Origin: Endothia cerciana
Taxonomy: Eukaryota; Ascomycota; Sordariomycetes; Diaporthales; Cryphonectriaceae
NCBI GenBank assembly: GCA_026119935.1
Contig: JALRMH010000033.1
Span: 124,001 to 188,000 of the forward strand
DNA: 64,000 nt
Direction: 5' to 3'
A program made the position numbers and the translations under genes. The notes beneath the pieces were generated by a model, which ran no database searches, was not told the origin of the DNA, and was given only the letters and a program-made list of their open reading frames with translations. The stretch's first letter is position 1. Every line of letters begins with the position of its first letter. This document shows positions 21,977 to 35,203 of this stretch, piece by piece.

Positions 21977-24900
21977 CCCATAATTCGTGGGGTCTGAGCG
22001 GGAAGAACGTGGGTGTGAGTGGTGAGGATGATCTTTCTCAGGGCGGCTTCGAAGGAAGACTGGTGATGGTTAAGAAGGGATGAGAAGACGAGAAGATGAC
22101 CATGAATACTTTGTGATGAAGGGGATACCGTTCCATATCCAGGGAAACGACGAGATCCCGGGGGTGGCTCTGGTTCACGAAGGACATGCCGCCGGGTGAG
22201 GACTTGGAGCGATTGATGATATTGACCACACGGAGATATTCCGTGTACAGGACACGGCCGGGTACCATATCTGATGATGAAGGAATGGTGCAGGGCCATA
22301 TAGACACGAGATTAAAGGTGTCTTCAAACACCTCCGCGTGCCTCGCCACCGTGCAAGTGACCATGTGACTAGATGACCAGGAGGATCCGTGAGGGAACTT
22401 GATGCATATCTCCTACAGGAGGCGCAGTAGACCCAGGCTGGTGCAACAAGGGCGCAGAAGGTGACAGCGTTGCTATGCCCTTGGTGCTGATGTTCAGCGG
22501 CCAAGGACAGGAGGTGCGTGCAAGAAGAGACCTCGCCGCGCTGTCTGTCCAACGACGACGCCTTGGGATTGTCGCTGCCGCTAACGCCCTCAAGACCCTG
22601 TTGCGCGCTGAGACGAAGTTAGCTCGTGACTGCCCAGAAAGTGGTATGAATGAAACAGACCTTGTTGAGAGAGCCAGGGTACACAGATACCGGTGCGGAA
22701 AGGGACAGCGGTTAGGTGCACATCCTCATCCCGGCCGGGCTGCGGGATCCACACATTGTCACAAGAGAAGCCATGGCGGGGGAGAGGGCGTCGCTGAGAT
22801 TACCGTCGAGGTCTCGAGAGCCTATCCTTCTGGAGGGGCGGAGACAACGGTGTCGAATCTGTGCAACGGAGGCGCTATCTAGGAGGATACTCGGCGGCAC
22901 GGTTGTGCATCACTTTTGCTTTTGCTTTGCAGTTCTCCATGACTTGTGACCCAAGAACAATGGCATCAAGCCAACCGGGCGTGTCTCAGTAACGCCCGAG
23001 GAGGAGACGTGAATATGGCCAGGCTTCACATGAGTTGGGTTGAGCCGAGACGAGCCGAGATGAGCTGAATAGAGACAAGACTCCCTCTGGGAAGGTGAAG
23101 GAAGCACAGTCGAAGACTCGAAGATGGGAAGGCACAGGCAGGGTACAGCGGGTACCGATTCGGGACTAGCGGCACCAAGCAGCTTTTTCGCACGAGGAGG
23201 TCGCTCATTCCCTCTCGTGCTTGCGGGCTTTTGGGAAGGACCTGCCTGGCTGGCCCCGAGCGCAGGACAGGGAGAAAGCACCTCAGGCTTTTCTGCCTAT
23301 CCTCCGTAATACTGCACCTCGTCCATCCACGATATCAGCCTGGCCCACCACCACATCTCCCGAGCCCTTGGCCGCCCGGTGTGGCGCAGTCAAGGACGAC
23401 CTTGAAGGCACGATACCCGGTAGCAAGCAGACTGAACTTTAGGTTTCGGCGGAGGATCCTGGGCACCCGTAGGTACTCTGCCGCGGCGGTGGGCGATCGT
23501 GTCAGTGACGACGGCGACGGCGACGGCGGCTGCGACGGCGACGGGTGGCAGGGCGCAAATTTCGTGGCACCAGCGCCAGCATCACCAGTCTGGCCACACC
23601 GACCGCGACCAGCCCCCGAGGTGCCGAGATGGCAGAGGACGGTGGTGATGGTCATCACGCGCCATTGACGGCTGAGATGGAGTCGGAAAGACAGCGCCGT
23701 CATAGTAGCGCCGGCGGTGGGGAGCATTCCGCAAACGTCGACGCCGGCGAGGGGCGAGACGGAGAGATTAACGGGAGGCCAGGTACGTCTTTTGTACCAG
23801 ACGCTACACCTCAACACTACACTATCCTCTTCTGCCCAAGAGCCGCCCGGCGCGCCGGCTAGAGGGCGGGAGGAACTCGCCGGGTCGGCCGCGTGGTGTA
23901 GCCTCGCCCCCAAGGTCAAAGATCAAGTCCGATAAACCAAGACCAGGCTGGTTATGTCGATGATCACTGATCACGGCGCATGCGAGTTCCGGATTGCAAC
24001 GGTAACCTCATCCGGGGCCGGATGGTGCATGGCCTGCAGGCCCCCCTCCCAAATTCGTCCCGTTGCTCCCCTCCCCGTGCGCATTGATGATATTTGATCC
24101 CCACTCATCACACCACTGTCGCCGGCGAACCTCGTTCTGCCCAGCAGCCTGGCTCCTTCGTCTGCGGCCGGCCGGGCCCTTGATACCGGGACCCCATATT
24201 CCATATTCCCCATCCCCAAGGGCAACCTCGGGACTTCCTTCACCCTGGTCGCGTGATACGGGAACAGACCAGCTAGTGCGGTTCCAGATCCAGATCCAGA
24301 TCATCCCTCGAAATTCCCTAGGGTCGATCCATCCATTGGCCTGGTTTTTTCCTTCCAAGGGCCTGCTCTCTCCTTTATTGGAAAAGTCCGGGCCCTGCCC
24401 ATGAGAGTCCAAGAAAAAGTAGCACCACCCTCATTCCCGGTCTGTCCTGGTGGCGGGTATCGCCTGCATTTCCATCACATCAGACCACATTCTCGCTGCT
24501 TCGCCTCCTCTCTTTTCCTTCTTTGCGGTCACCACACCTCCCGTCTGAAGCCATCACGAGATCTTCGACCCTGCATCTGCCTGCTCGGACCTCTGCATAT
24601 GTACCCTGTCCAGCCGGCACCACACCTGCCGTGTCATCCAGACCTTACGTCGGATACCAGCTCAGACTAGATTTTACAGGCCATCACACTATCGAACCCC
24701 AGCGGCCAGGGCGGGACAGGCAACAGGAAGACACCTTCCCGCGCGTCTCCACCACCTCGGGCGCCCTGCCTACCACTGAAACTGGAGCCCTCACTGGCAT
24801 CTCAACCGGCCCCGGTGTGACCCTGGTCTCCCCGCACCCCGCGCCATCCTATATTCGGCCTGGGTCGTCAACGTCACGCCAGCCCCATACAGCCCACAGG

Positions 24901-25083
24901 TCCAGGCTTGACGGCAACGATATACAACCCCGGGGTTCTACATTACATGTCCCCCGCGACGACTTCGTCTCTTCTTATCAACCTCACTCCCAGCCCGGAA
25001 CATCACGCCCCGGGTCTGCAGCTCCTCTTCCTGCTACTCAACACTCGAACAGCCACAGAGGCGGCCCCGCCGGCTCTCACAAG
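21977..25083. other. Intergenic region, 3.1 kb, including leader of the next gene
   Basis: No convincing gene. Short frames on both strands (for example 22475-22882 and 23335-23919) are GC-rich chance frames. A CGACGG-type run occurs near 23505-23545. From about 24000 the plus strand becomes C/T-rich. The frame of the next gene is open back to 24523 but has no ATG before 25084, so I treat that part as untranslated leader. Confidence 0.5.
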
Positions 25084-26499
25084 ATGATCTTCACCGACTT
25101 CTACAGGTCTCCACGATCACCTCTGTCCAGATTACGCCACGCCAACCACCCAGTGCTTTCACAAGGCTCGGCAGACTTCGACGCTGACCTGGTCAGCAAG
25201 GACAAGTCACGGCAGAAGGATGCTGTCAAGAGACACCTCCAAGCCAACGTTCGGAAAGACTGGGTGTTCACCTGGCCGCCAGAGGCACCGAAAGCAGTTC
25301 TTCATGAGCCTGAACCACTAGGTGCTGGTAATGAGGTACCCAACGGCGAGGTGGAGGGATACCTCGAGGTAGCCTCACAGAACTCGGAGGCAGATCACGG
25401 TGTGCTGGAGGGTGACGAGACCGCATTGGACTCATGCTCCGGGGTCGATTCAGGCTCCGAGGCCGAATCGGTCTACAGCATTATCTCAGAGGACCCGCTT
25501 CACTGGAGGCCGAGGCTGGAATGGACCTCAGAGCTCTCAGATGACGAGCTGCCCTACAACTCACCCTCACCATTCAAGTTCGACACACCCGACTCGGTCG
25601 GAGAGGCCGTTACTGCTTCCAAGACCGCACGAAAGGCCAGGAGGCGGAAAGAGCTTCGGGAGGAGGTGGCATGGAATGACGGGCTGGCATGCTTCGAGGC
25701 CCGGAGGAACGCATGGACAGGAGCAAAGGTGGCCCGAGTCCGTCCAAGGCCGACGTCCCCTGCATCACCGGTGTCACCAAGAAGAGGCTTCTTCTGGCGA
25801 ACGCACACGCAGAACTCGTCTAACGCCGGAACATCACCCCTGACACCAACAAGTTCGCAACCGGACGCCGGGCAGCTCCCGTCAGCCGGCGCAGACAGCG
25901 ACAACTCAACGCCAGCAGATAAACTGTCACCAAATACCTCGCGTAGTGACTCCCAAAAGGTCCCCGAAATACTGTCCGTGGAAACACTCTTGCCCATCCC
26001 ACCACCGCTTCTACCGCCGGCGAACCCCATGCGCGCCAGCATCAACCCGTCATTATACACTTCCATCTACGAGAAAGTCGTCGTGCACAGCCTGCAGCCT
26101 TCATGCCCCATCAACCTCGGCGATATGGTCCGGGCGTGCGTATCAGGCTGGAAGCGAGATGGCGAGTGGCCGCCTAGACCTGCTGCTCCCGAATCCGCTG
26201 CCGTGGTCGCGATCAAACGAAAGAAGGCCAGCGTGCCTGCCGTCCCGTCCTCGACAACGCAGACTTCACCGACGGCGAGGCGGAAGATGAGTTTCTCATT
26301 TCTCAATAGCCACGGGCGTGGGCATGATGGAGAGAAGGAAAAGGAAAAAGTGAGGCGAGAGAGCGCCGCAGGTGGAGATGAGGGCAGCGGAGGCTCGGGC
26401 ACGGGCAACGCACTCAGAAGGAGCCTGCAAAAGGTCTTGGGCATCAGCCATAGCCCCACGATAGCGAGCGTGGCTGATGAGCACGCTGGGGCTCAGTAG
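25084..26499 (+). CDS. Ser/Pro-rich conserved fungal protein, function unknown
   Basis: The first ATG in a longer open frame is at 25084 (MIFTDFYRSPRSPL), giving 471 residues without introns. The protein is mostly disordered, with short conserved-looking blocks: an acidic segment ESVYSIISEDPLHW, WNDGLACFEARRNAWTGAKV (around residue 198), and a C-terminal block NPSLYTSIYEKVVVHSL plus MVRACVSGWKRDGEWPP (about 322-365) that looks like a small folded unit. The tail is basic and Ser-rich. There is no signal peptide or membrane segment. Upstream codons in frame (24523-25083) have weak coding bias, but a further exon supplying an earlier start cannot be excluded. I cannot assign a function. Confidence 0.7.
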   Translation: MIFTDFYRSPRSPLSRLRHANHPVLSQGSADFDADLVSKDKSRQKDAVKRHLQANVRKDWVFTWPPEAPKAVLHEPEPLGAGNEVPNGEVEGYLEVASQNSEADHGVLEGDETALDSCSGVDSGSEAESVYSIISEDPLHWRPRLEWTSELSDDELPYNSPSPFKFDTPDSVGEAVTASKTARKARRRKELREEVAWNDGLACFEARRNAWTGAKVARVRPRPTSPASPVSPRRGFFWRTHTQNSSNAGTSPLTPTSSQPDAGQLPSAGADSDNSTPADKLSPNTSRSDSQKVPEILSVETLLPIPPPLLPPANPMRASINPSLYTSIYEKVVVHSLQPSCPINLGDMVRACVSGWKRDGEWPPRPAAPESAAVVAIKRKKASVPAVPSSTTQTSPTARRKMSFSFLNSHGRGHDGEKEKEKVRRESAAGGDEGSGGSGTGNALRRSLQKVLGISHSPTIASVADEHAGAQ

Positions 26500-28737
26500 G
26501 CCTAGGTCCTGGACTGGAACGGGATTAATTGTGCGGCTGTGGTCGGTCATCACATAGTTCGACGATTCAACGGCTCACTGGATGATGCCGAGACGATGGG
26601 CGGCCGAGACACGAGTTCATTGGTTGAAACTATTATACCCTAGGGCTTTTGTTTGCTTAGTGGACCAAGGTAATATCAAGTATGCTCAACACGCCGGTCG
26701 AGAATTCATTCGTGAAGACCGTACGAGTTCCTCACAGAGGCAAGAACGTACCCATAAATTCCAGGACCAAGCCGCAGCAACGGATCTGCCCACGCGCTGC
26801 TTTGGGCGGAGTGAGCAGGAAGCGTCCGATGATGGGCAGGGTGATCCACCAATACCGCCGCCGAGGGTGTTGGGCCGACGACATTGGGAGGTACGAACGG
26901 GCACTATGGGTCTCGTGTGTATAATAGCCATGTAGAAGATATATTGCGAACTCTATGTCAGAACAGCCGCCGGATGTGCCCCTCCGGTGTCCTTACTGCC
27001 TCGGGGCTGGAAGACAGGCGACCGCAATGGAAGACCTGCCTCCCTGGTCGTCACCCACAAGTTAAGGTGTCGGGCACCTCGTGATAACGAAAGGGTAAAA
27101 CTTTGACGTGTTTTTTGCAGAGTGAGCTACAAAGTGAACACACACAAGGCAGAGCACGTGTTGAACAGCGCCGTGGGTGTATATTATATCCCCTCTCAAG
27201 CCCGACCCGGTAACACGAGGTCCGCCGTGAATCATTGTGATTTCCACTCTTTGTTATCGCCTGCCCCAACGACGGTACCACCTACGGTCTCGAATCGACG
27301 GGCAGTGATGAATGATATCATGATGTCGGGGTGGAGCATGCGCGCCTCTTGGCATGCATCCGGACCCACCTGATCATCTCTTCTTCAAGGCCCGAACCTG
27401 ATGTGTAAGTACTCACCTGCATTCCCAAACTAGCCCTACTCACCCCACACACTTGATCACGGAGCAGGCATGACCCGTGGTGACCACAACCAGTGATCGT
27501 GATCGAGCCCGACGGAGGGGGAGACCCAGGACCTCCTCCTCCTCCTCCTCCTCCATGGCCTTGGCGGTGCGGCACGCCAATATGCCTAGCGTCCCCGTTC
27601 TCCGTCCCCGGTTTTAGGACCCGCACGACGTACTATACAGCAAGTAGCAAAGAGAACGACAGGAGAGAGCAAACTTGGCCCAGGCGACTTATCGATTCCA
27701 GCTGGAGGGGGCCAACAGGGGCGGGACCTCAGGAGCCTGATCCCCTCCACGGCCGGTTGCGCTAGGGGCGAGAGATAGATCATAAAGCAAAAGCCCACAT
27801 CAAACGGAGTGCTTGTGCCTAGGGAGGGAGGGTATCGAGCAGCACGTATCTTCTGGCGCCTCCCGCATTGGGGCTCTTCCCACTGCTAATTTATTGTCGG
27901 CCGCAAAGAGAACCAAATGCTGGATGACATGGAGACGACGGAGTGATTGATGTCCTACGAAGCGACTCTCTCTGTATGGGGGTACGAACACCGGCGAGGG
28001 GGAGGCTTTGTTGATCCGTGCTTGGCCCGCTCGACATATTGGCGATGTCTGAGTTACATAGTTGAATTCGCCTTTCCAGGTTTCGAAACTAATGAACTGG
28101 CTGACGTTCACGGTCGGCTGGGTTCAGCTGCCCCAGGCCAGGCCCGCCCGCCTCCGATCGAGCCAGATTGGCGGGACGGCGCCGATGAGGTCACATCGCC
28201 AGTGGGGGGGGGTGCACCGCAGCGAGATGCGGTTCTGCAGCCTTGGGCGACGCACGACGTCATCCCGTGCAGCTAATTCCAAGACACGGGCGCGCTGTCT
28301 GTACACCTCAGCTGGGTCTCGCGTGGGCAACTGCCTATAAGCGGATCTGGCTACTTCGGTTTTCGGGAAGGCGTCGATGATCGCAGATAAGTAAGTCCAT
28401 GACTTGCTTGTTGGCGTCAGCTTCTGAGCTAGCAGCCAAGGACTCACACAGGTGAGCCCGCAAGGTAAGGAAGGTAGGGCCGTTCTGATATCAGCATTGC
28501 TTCTCCCTTTTCCCCCTCTCGGCTTTTTCGTTTGGTTCAACAAGAACGCAGGTACTTTTGTGTGGCACGGAGTCAATCTCGTCTGTGTTCCCGTGTTGGT
28601 CGGTCGTATGACTTGCGGTTGGCATTCCTGACACTCAGCCTGGGGGCGCCGGCAAACTTCACACACATACATCAAAGACACCTCCAGCTTCCTCGCCCAT
28701 CACAACCCACAAGCACACCCCGGCGTGACGCGTCAAC
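26500..28737. other. Intergenic region, 2.2 kb
   Basis: No convincing gene on either strand. It contains a (TCC)n run near 27533-27553 and GC-rich chance frames such as 28124-28681 on the minus strand. The last 250 bases before 28738 look like the leader of the Mug190-like gene (C/T-rich, CACACATACATC). Confidence 0.55.
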
Positions 28738-31700
28738 ATGGACACCCAGGAGACTGTGGCCCCGTCGGGGCAGCACTACTCCGGGACCAATCGCATCCCC
28801 AACATTAAGCAGTTTATGGAGCGGCTGGATAGCGAGAAGAAGGAGCGCGACGCCAAGATCGATGAGGACGTAAAGCAGAAGAGCAAGACCGGCGACGAGG
28901 CGCAGGCGCACCAGGAAGCCTCCCAGAAGCGGGGCAAGAACCGGCGGACGGTCCGGGACCCCGTCACCGGCAAGGATGTCGAGATTGACGACATGGACAG
29001 CAGCGCGATGAAGTCGGCCAAGGATCCACACGTAAGCCTCTGTCTCTCCCACCCCCCCCCCCCACAAACCCTCCCACGGTCAAAGATACGTGCTGAGTGA
29101 CATGGCCAGCTCTTCGTACCCAATGCCAACCTGGGCAAGGACACGACCACCAAGACGGACCCTAGCCAGTCTGGCGAGGAGTACCGGCATGCCCAGGACG
29201 TCACGGCACCGCCCGATCCCGTCGAGCCTGGCACTACCAGCGACGTCCCCATCCACGGAGAGAAGACCAACGTGCTCTTCCACCCGACGCCCTCCGTGAG
29301 CTACGAGCCGATGTACGCATCGATCGAGGCGCGCGCAAACGTCCTCTGCGCAGGTATCTTCATCGCCATCGTGCTCATGGGCAAGACGTTCGGCGGGTCG
29401 CTGTGGGGCTTGTTCCCGCTGGCCGCCTGCGTGGCCTCCGGTGTGTTCCTGTGGATGAAGGATCTCGTCCGCCAGGGCCGCGACACGGAGTGGTCTAGCG
29501 AGCAGAAGCGCGGCGAGACGGCCGTCGTGAACCTGATCCCGGAGTCCGTCGAGTGGCTCAACACCGCGGTCGGCCTGGTCTGGGGCTTGATCAACCCCGA
29601 CATGTTTGCTGCCGTCGCAGACACTCTAGAGGACGTCATGCAGGCCTCCGTTCCCGGGGTCATCGAAAACGTGAAGGTTAATGATATATCACAAGGAAAC
29701 AACCCAGTGAGGATCCTCAGCCTGCGCGCTCTCCCGGACAGTCATGTCCAGGACCTGAAGGACGAGATCCGGAAGGAACAGGCCAAGAACAAGGACCCGC
29801 AGGAGCTGGCTGCTGACGAGGAGGGCGGTGACTTCTACAACCTCGAGGCGACCGTGGCGTATCACTCTCTGCCTTCTGGTAACGATGTCTCCTCGAAGGC
29901 CAAGAACATGGGGATGCAGCTGGTCTTCTACCTTGGCATGAAGGGCCTCTTCGGCGTTCCCTTCCCCATCTGGGTCGAGCTCAACGGGCTAGTCTGCACT
30001 GCACGCATCCGTGTCGCGCTTGCACCGGACCCGCCATTCATCAAGACGCTTTCTTTCACGTTGATGGGCCTGCCCAAGGTCCAGGCGAGCTGTATACCAC
30101 TCGTCGAGAAGGGTGCAAATATCCTCAACCTCCCGTTGATCTCGAACTTCGTGAACTGGGCCATCGCCACAGCAGCAGGGATGTATGTGGCCCCCAAGTC
30201 ATTGACTCTTGATATCGGCAAGATGCTCCAAGGCGACGACATAATGAAGGAGACACAGGCTCTGGGTGTGTTGTTCGTGCGGATACACAAGGCGACCGGC
30301 CTGTCGAAGCAGGACCGGAGAGGCAGCCACGGCGGTGGCTCTGATCCGTATATCTGTGTGGCCTTCTCCAAGTTCGGGAAACCGCAGTATTGCACCCGTG
30401 TGATCCAGGACGACCTGAACCCAATCTTCGAGGAGTGTGCCGCGCTGCTGGTCACACCCGACATCGTCAAGGTTGATGAGCAACTCTCTCTCGAACTCTG
30501 GGACAGCGACCGGTCATCTGCAGACGACGTGGTCGGCAAGGTGGAACTCAGCATTCAGAAGCTGATCCAGCACCCTGGCAAGATGTTCCCGCAGTCCTCA
30601 AGCCTCAGGGGCACGAAGGCGGAGAGCACGATGCCTGGTAAGCTCCACTGGGAGGTCGGCTTCTTTGGCCGGACCCAATTCCGGAAGGCTCTCAGAACGG
30701 ACGGCAAGGACCCGAACCTACCCAAGGAACTGCAAGACAAGAAGGAGCTGCAGACGGATGTCGGCTCCCTCGACACAGCGCAAGAGGACGCCGTCGTCCA
30801 CACTCCGCCAGACCCACTCTGGCCAAGCGGTATCGTCAGCATTGTTGTCCACCAGATTGTTAGTCTGGAACTGGCCAATATCAAAGGTTCGCAAGGTAAG
30901 AGGAAGGGACGTGAGTTTGAGCCTGCGAGGCCGGAGGCCGGCGAGATCAAGGAGGAGACAGGCAAGAAGCTGCCGTCCTCTTACTGCACGATTCTCATCA
31001 ACGACGAGTTGGCGTACAAGACAAGAACAAAGGTCGTCTCATCCAAGCCGATCTTTGAAGCCGGTACAGAGCGCTTCATCCGAGACTGGCGGTCTTGCAT
31101 CATCACCGTCACGGTTCGGGACTCGCGCAATCGCCAGCATGACCCCATCATTGGGGTGGTGCCGTTGAAGCTCTCCGACGTGCTCCTGACCAGCAGCCAG
31201 AACACACGGTGGTACCCCCTGGATGGTGGCATCGGCTTTGGACGCATGCGCATCAGCCTCCTCTTCCGCTCCGTTGAGCTGAAGCTCCCCCCGGCACAGC
31301 TCGGCTTTGGCGAGATCGGCACGTTCGAGTTTATGTCGGACACCCTCAAGGCCACCAACTACAACGGATCCTCGCACACGAAGCTGAAGCTCCGCACAGG
31401 CGGCAGCTCCGCAACGGTCAAGAGCGAGAAATGCAATAAGGCCGAGGACGGCAGTCTTACCTGGGACCTGACCGACACCACGACAACCAAGAACGACGAC
31501 GGAACAACATCCACTCCAGTCACCGGCCGAGTCCGCCTCCCCGTCCGCTATCGCTACCGCTCTCCTGTCTTCTTCGAGTTCCACCCCAGCGGCAAGCGGC
31601 ACGCCGACGCCTTCGCGTCCATATGGCTGCAGGACCTCGTCGACCTTGAAGACAAGGATTTCGACATCCCCATCTGGCGGTGTAACAACGGCCTACGGCT

Positions 31701-32537
31701 GAGCCAGAACTACATCACAGAGGCGAACTACCGCGAGGTCCCCGACCTCAGGATCGAGGAGGTAGGCCGGCTGCGCTTCCGCGGCCGGTTCAAGCCCGGC
31801 ACGGACCGCGACCACCTCAAGTTTGTGAGCGACAATGACTCCCGCGAGACGATTGAATCGTGGGAGGCCTGTTTTGCCGAGGGCGTGAGGACGGAACACG
31901 TTGTGGGACAGGTCCCGCCGAGCATTCAGAAGTTGCACGATGCCAGTCTCACGCAAGGACGGGACGTCCTTGCCCAGGCGGACGAGAAAGACAGGGAGAA
32001 GTGGCTGGCAAAGGACGGTACGGACTGGAGCGGGACGTTCGGCAAGGACCCAGCGGAGATGATGGGTGCGGACGGTGGTGATGAAGACGAGTATGACGAC
32101 GATAGTAGCGACGAGTCTAGCGGTGTCGACCTCGGCATCACGGATACTTCCACCGACCCAACCACCGCCAGCCAGGGCGAGGGCGCGGATACGCCGCGGG
32201 AGTCGGTGGACACCCAAGGCGGTCCGCTCTCGCCATCCTCTATGAAGAGTACTGGAAGCGGCAAGTCGAGCAAGAACCCGGTTAAGAAGTACAAGGAGTA
32301 CCAGGAGAAGAGCCGGGATCTGCACCGCCAGCACCGGGGCTTGATGCAGTGGTAAGTCCCACGGTTCCCGGCCTGCGGTGGCTATCCTCAGAGGACGAAT
32401 GGCTGATTTCGATGAACGACAGGAGGCCGATGCGCAATGTCCAGTTTGTAAAAGACGAGGCCAAGTACGCCGTACGTAGGCTCACCAAGGTCGGGTCGCT
32501 GAGCGGTCGGAAGCCGGACGTCGAGACCGAGGTGTGA
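28738..32537 (+). CDS. Mug190-like lipid-transfer protein with SMP and C2 domains
   Basis: Member of the extended synaptotagmin/tricalbin-like group; S. pombe Mug190 is the closest named relative I know. Such proteins sit in the ER and carry lipids at contact sites with the plasma membrane. Exons 28738-29031, 29110-32351 and 32423-32537 give 1216 residues. After a charged N-terminus come two close hydrophobic segments (about 175-191, VLCAGIFIAIVLMG, and 196-212), an ER hairpin. An SMP-type domain spans about 236-471 (VNLIPESVEWLN to LTLDIGKMLQ). A C2 domain starts near 483 (LGVLFVRIHKATGL, SDPYICVAFS, LNPIFEE), a second near 669-810 with a Lys-rich insertion, and a third C2-like unit may follow. 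The tail is acidic then basic. The third exon restores TGG (W) and adds 37 residues. Confidence 0.9.
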
Positions 32538-33201
32538 AACCGGCCCGTTGGTGCCATATCCGCTCTCTCTGTCTTTTCCCTATCCTCCAGGCTTTTTTCG
32601 TAGCGGGTACAGAAATGTTCGGCTTCTGGCTGTGTGGCATAGGGCTCCTGGGTACGGTGGGCGGGTCATGGAAAACACTTGGGTAGTGCAATCGTGTATA
32701 CGGAGCATTGATCATGAAGGATGACCGGGTTGTGTACTGCATTAATAAGAAGTATCACTTTTTGCATACAAAGCTGATGCTGCGTTGGCTATGTGCGAAT
32801 TAATGCCAGTGACATGACAAGAGTGTCGGCATCTCATTGTGTATCATTCGTCATATTTCTTGGGTGACTTTGAGATTGTCTTCTCTTCTCCTCTTTCTCC
32901 TTGCTTTTTCTTCTTCTATTCCGAAGGGGGGGGGGGGTTGGTTTTCTGTGTTTCACCTTGGCTGCCCCAGGCATGCCCGAATAGACCCACATATGGGGGT
33001 GTCGTCATATACATCCCTTCCCCGGATTTTCCAGCAAGGCTGAAGCAACCTCACTACCAATCCGATCCCACCAGAAGAAGAAAGAACACCACAACCCTAA
33101 TCACATCCCTCCCGACCCAAAGACATCACTACTACTACGAAAGATCGCACTGTCCAAGAAAACGAGGGCGAGACACGCCTACGATCTGACAGCAGAAGCC
33201 C
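32538..33201. other. Intergenic region with a G12 run
   Basis: 3' flank of the Mug190-like gene and 5' flank of the small membrane protein gene. A run of 12 G is at 32936-32947. No gene or RNA seen. Confidence 0.6.
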
Positions 33202-33633
33202 ATGCCCGCGCAACTCGCCAAGCTCCCCCTCTCCCTGGTCAGAGACACGCGCACGCGGACGAACCCAGCCGGCGGCGCGATGGGCGGCGCCGGGATCCTG
33301 CCGGGCGGCGGATACTACAATCACAACAAGAGCGGCAGCGGCAGCGGCAGCGGCAGCGGCAGCGGCAGCGGCAGCGGCAGCGACAGCAGGAGGGGCGGCA
33401 GGAACAACAGGGCATCCTCCTCGTCCTCGTCCTCGTCGTGGCCGATGGTCAGGTTCTGGAGCCCGTACGCGCGGCCGCCGCGGAGGTCCAAGAAGCTGGT
33501 GGTGGTGTGGGTCGGGGCGTTCCTGATCGCGGGCCTGTTCACGTGGTGGGTCTCGACGAGGCACGGCGAGCTGGCGCGGAGCTATACCGAGGTGCTGATG
33601 CAGAGGCCGGGGAAGGTGCCCGTGGAGGAGTGA
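33202..33633 (+). CDS. Small single-pass membrane protein, function unknown
   Basis: One frame of 143 residues, ATG at 33202 after an A/C-rich leader. Residues about 45-60 are a Ser-Gly repeat encoded by tandem AGCGGC units, followed by a basic patch (SRRGGRNNR), a Ser run, then ARPPRRSKK directly before a hydrophobic segment (about 98-116, LVVVWVGAFLIAGLFTWWV) and a short tail (RHGELARSYTEVLMQR). The basic residues before the segment suggest the N-terminus stays in the cytosol (type II). The size is too small for a glycosyltransferase. Coding bias is very GC-rich. I do not recognise the family. Confidence 0.6.
   Translation: MPAQLAKLPLSLVRDTRTRTNPAGGAMGGAGILPGGGYYNHNKSGSGSGSGSGSGSGSGSDSRRGGRNNRASSSSSSSSWPMVRFWSPYARPPRRSKKLVVVWVGAFLIAGLFTWWVSTRHGELARSYTEVLMQRPGKVPVEE
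33331..33382 (+). repeat. (AGCGGC)n repeat coding for Ser-Gly
   Basis: Eight perfect AGCGGC units followed by a diverged one (AGCGAC) lie inside the small membrane protein gene. Unit changes would add or remove Ser-Gly pairs without shifting the frame. Confidence 0.9.
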
Positions 33634-35203
33634 GGGGAGGGGGGAAGGGGAGGGAATGAATGTAAGGTGGCCCGGCGCCATTTCGGAGGGGTGGCGCTGC
33701 GTCGGACATGGCTGGTCAAGGCGAGGATAGAGGGACACGGCTTGCTCGGGGACGGCGTGCTCCCCGTCCCTGGTGGCTCAGGGACCCTGCGAGGGGCCCT
33801 GCGGAATACCAGAGAGGGATCGTCCTGCATTGTGCTCTCTGAGCCCGGCACGGAGGCCCAATCGCCTACCGCGCCAGGGTTGAAGGACGTTGCTGCGCTT
33901 TGTTGGGGTTTCTGGCTCGGGGCGAAAACACTACATTGTACTCTGAGGCGGTGAGGGATCAAAGGACACGGCATGGTGCACCATGCATTGTTGAAGAGGG
34001 TGTTCAAGGACAACCTGTTGCATCTCACAAAGGCGTTACCAGCGGAGGGGGGGGGAAGAAATGGGATTGGAACACCCGCAGTCGAAGGGCGAACTTGTAT
34101 ACGATAGGGGAATCAATTTCTTCGAGACTTTCCCGCCTGGGCTGCATATTCCCCGAGACTCAGCTTCAAGAAATCTCCTCGGAACCACGCCAAAGTCCAA
34201 ATTTGACCACAGAAACAAACACACAAAGCCCCTGGTAGTTAGAGGATGTCGAAAACTGACAGTTCCAGTCTCCGCTCCCACGAGGATGCCATCCTGCCAT
34301 GTCCCAAGGGCGTCCTGACCGGCGAGTATCGGTCGCAGCCCCGGCACGGTCAAGGAGGCGAACAGGCGAGCACACAGCTTGAGGGTTCACCAGTGGACCC
34401 CGAGGCCCTCTCCTCTCGGGGGCGGGTATGGCAGCAGTGCGATGGAGGAACTGTGCCTGGAGTTTGGCAGGCTTGCTGTTGAGATAGAGGGCTGGGCCTG
34501 AGCCAGAGGTTACAGGTACCTGAAGGTAGGTAGGTGAGAGGTGCTGGCGCTCATAGAGCATATCACAGCGCAAGGTAAGCCCGGCTGAGTGACTGAAATA
34601 TCACTGCATGAATATATATATGTCTACAATGGTGGCGATAAGTTCGATCAGCAGCGTTATAACGTGTTACCATTCCTTTCCGGCGCTACTCGTTGACGCT
34701 CACCTCCCCATAATCACCGCAGATCTCACGCTCACAATTTTTCTATAGGAAGGAAGTTAACTACTATGACAATTTGAGTCCGGAAGCTGTGGCCAATTCG
34801 AAACATGTCTTCTGATTTTACTTGCCTCGTGTTATGCCTCCTTGGTGAGGTGATTGGCCTGTAAGTCGCTGAAATTTGTAGCAGCATATATTATAATGTA
34901 TAGCGTGAGGCTGTACCACATCGGCAGACGTGACTGTTCATCTGCAGTGAACCACAACGCCGTGCTCAAGTATAAAGTAGGGTCTCTTGTGGGTTTCAGC
35001 ACACTTCTCGTCTCTCTATCGGAAACGCGACACTAGCGATCATCGGGATCAGTTGACGTGCATACCACCAGAGGATACGAACTGCTCGAGACCATTAATT
35101 ACTCGTAACAAACCGAAATGTGTCGATACCGGTATGCCAACTCTCCGTTCCTGTGGACATCCGAGGGCAGCAGCATCCGACCTCTTTGAGCACCTGCTAA
35201 CTA
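33634..35203. other. Intergenic region with one possible small frame
   Basis: An ATG frame at 34246-34482 (78 residues, starts MSKTDSSSLRSHEDA) has fairly good codon bias but no domain, so I do not call it. Around 34600-34930 the sequence turns AT-richer with ATATATAT. Possible 5' exons of the next gene lie between about 34800 and 35203, including an ATG at 34806 followed by intron donors. Confidence 0.45.

Noticed and set aside
24523..25083. In-frame upstream extension of the gene at 25084
   Set aside because: The frame is open but begins with TTG and contains no ATG. Codon bias is weak and composition resembles a leader.
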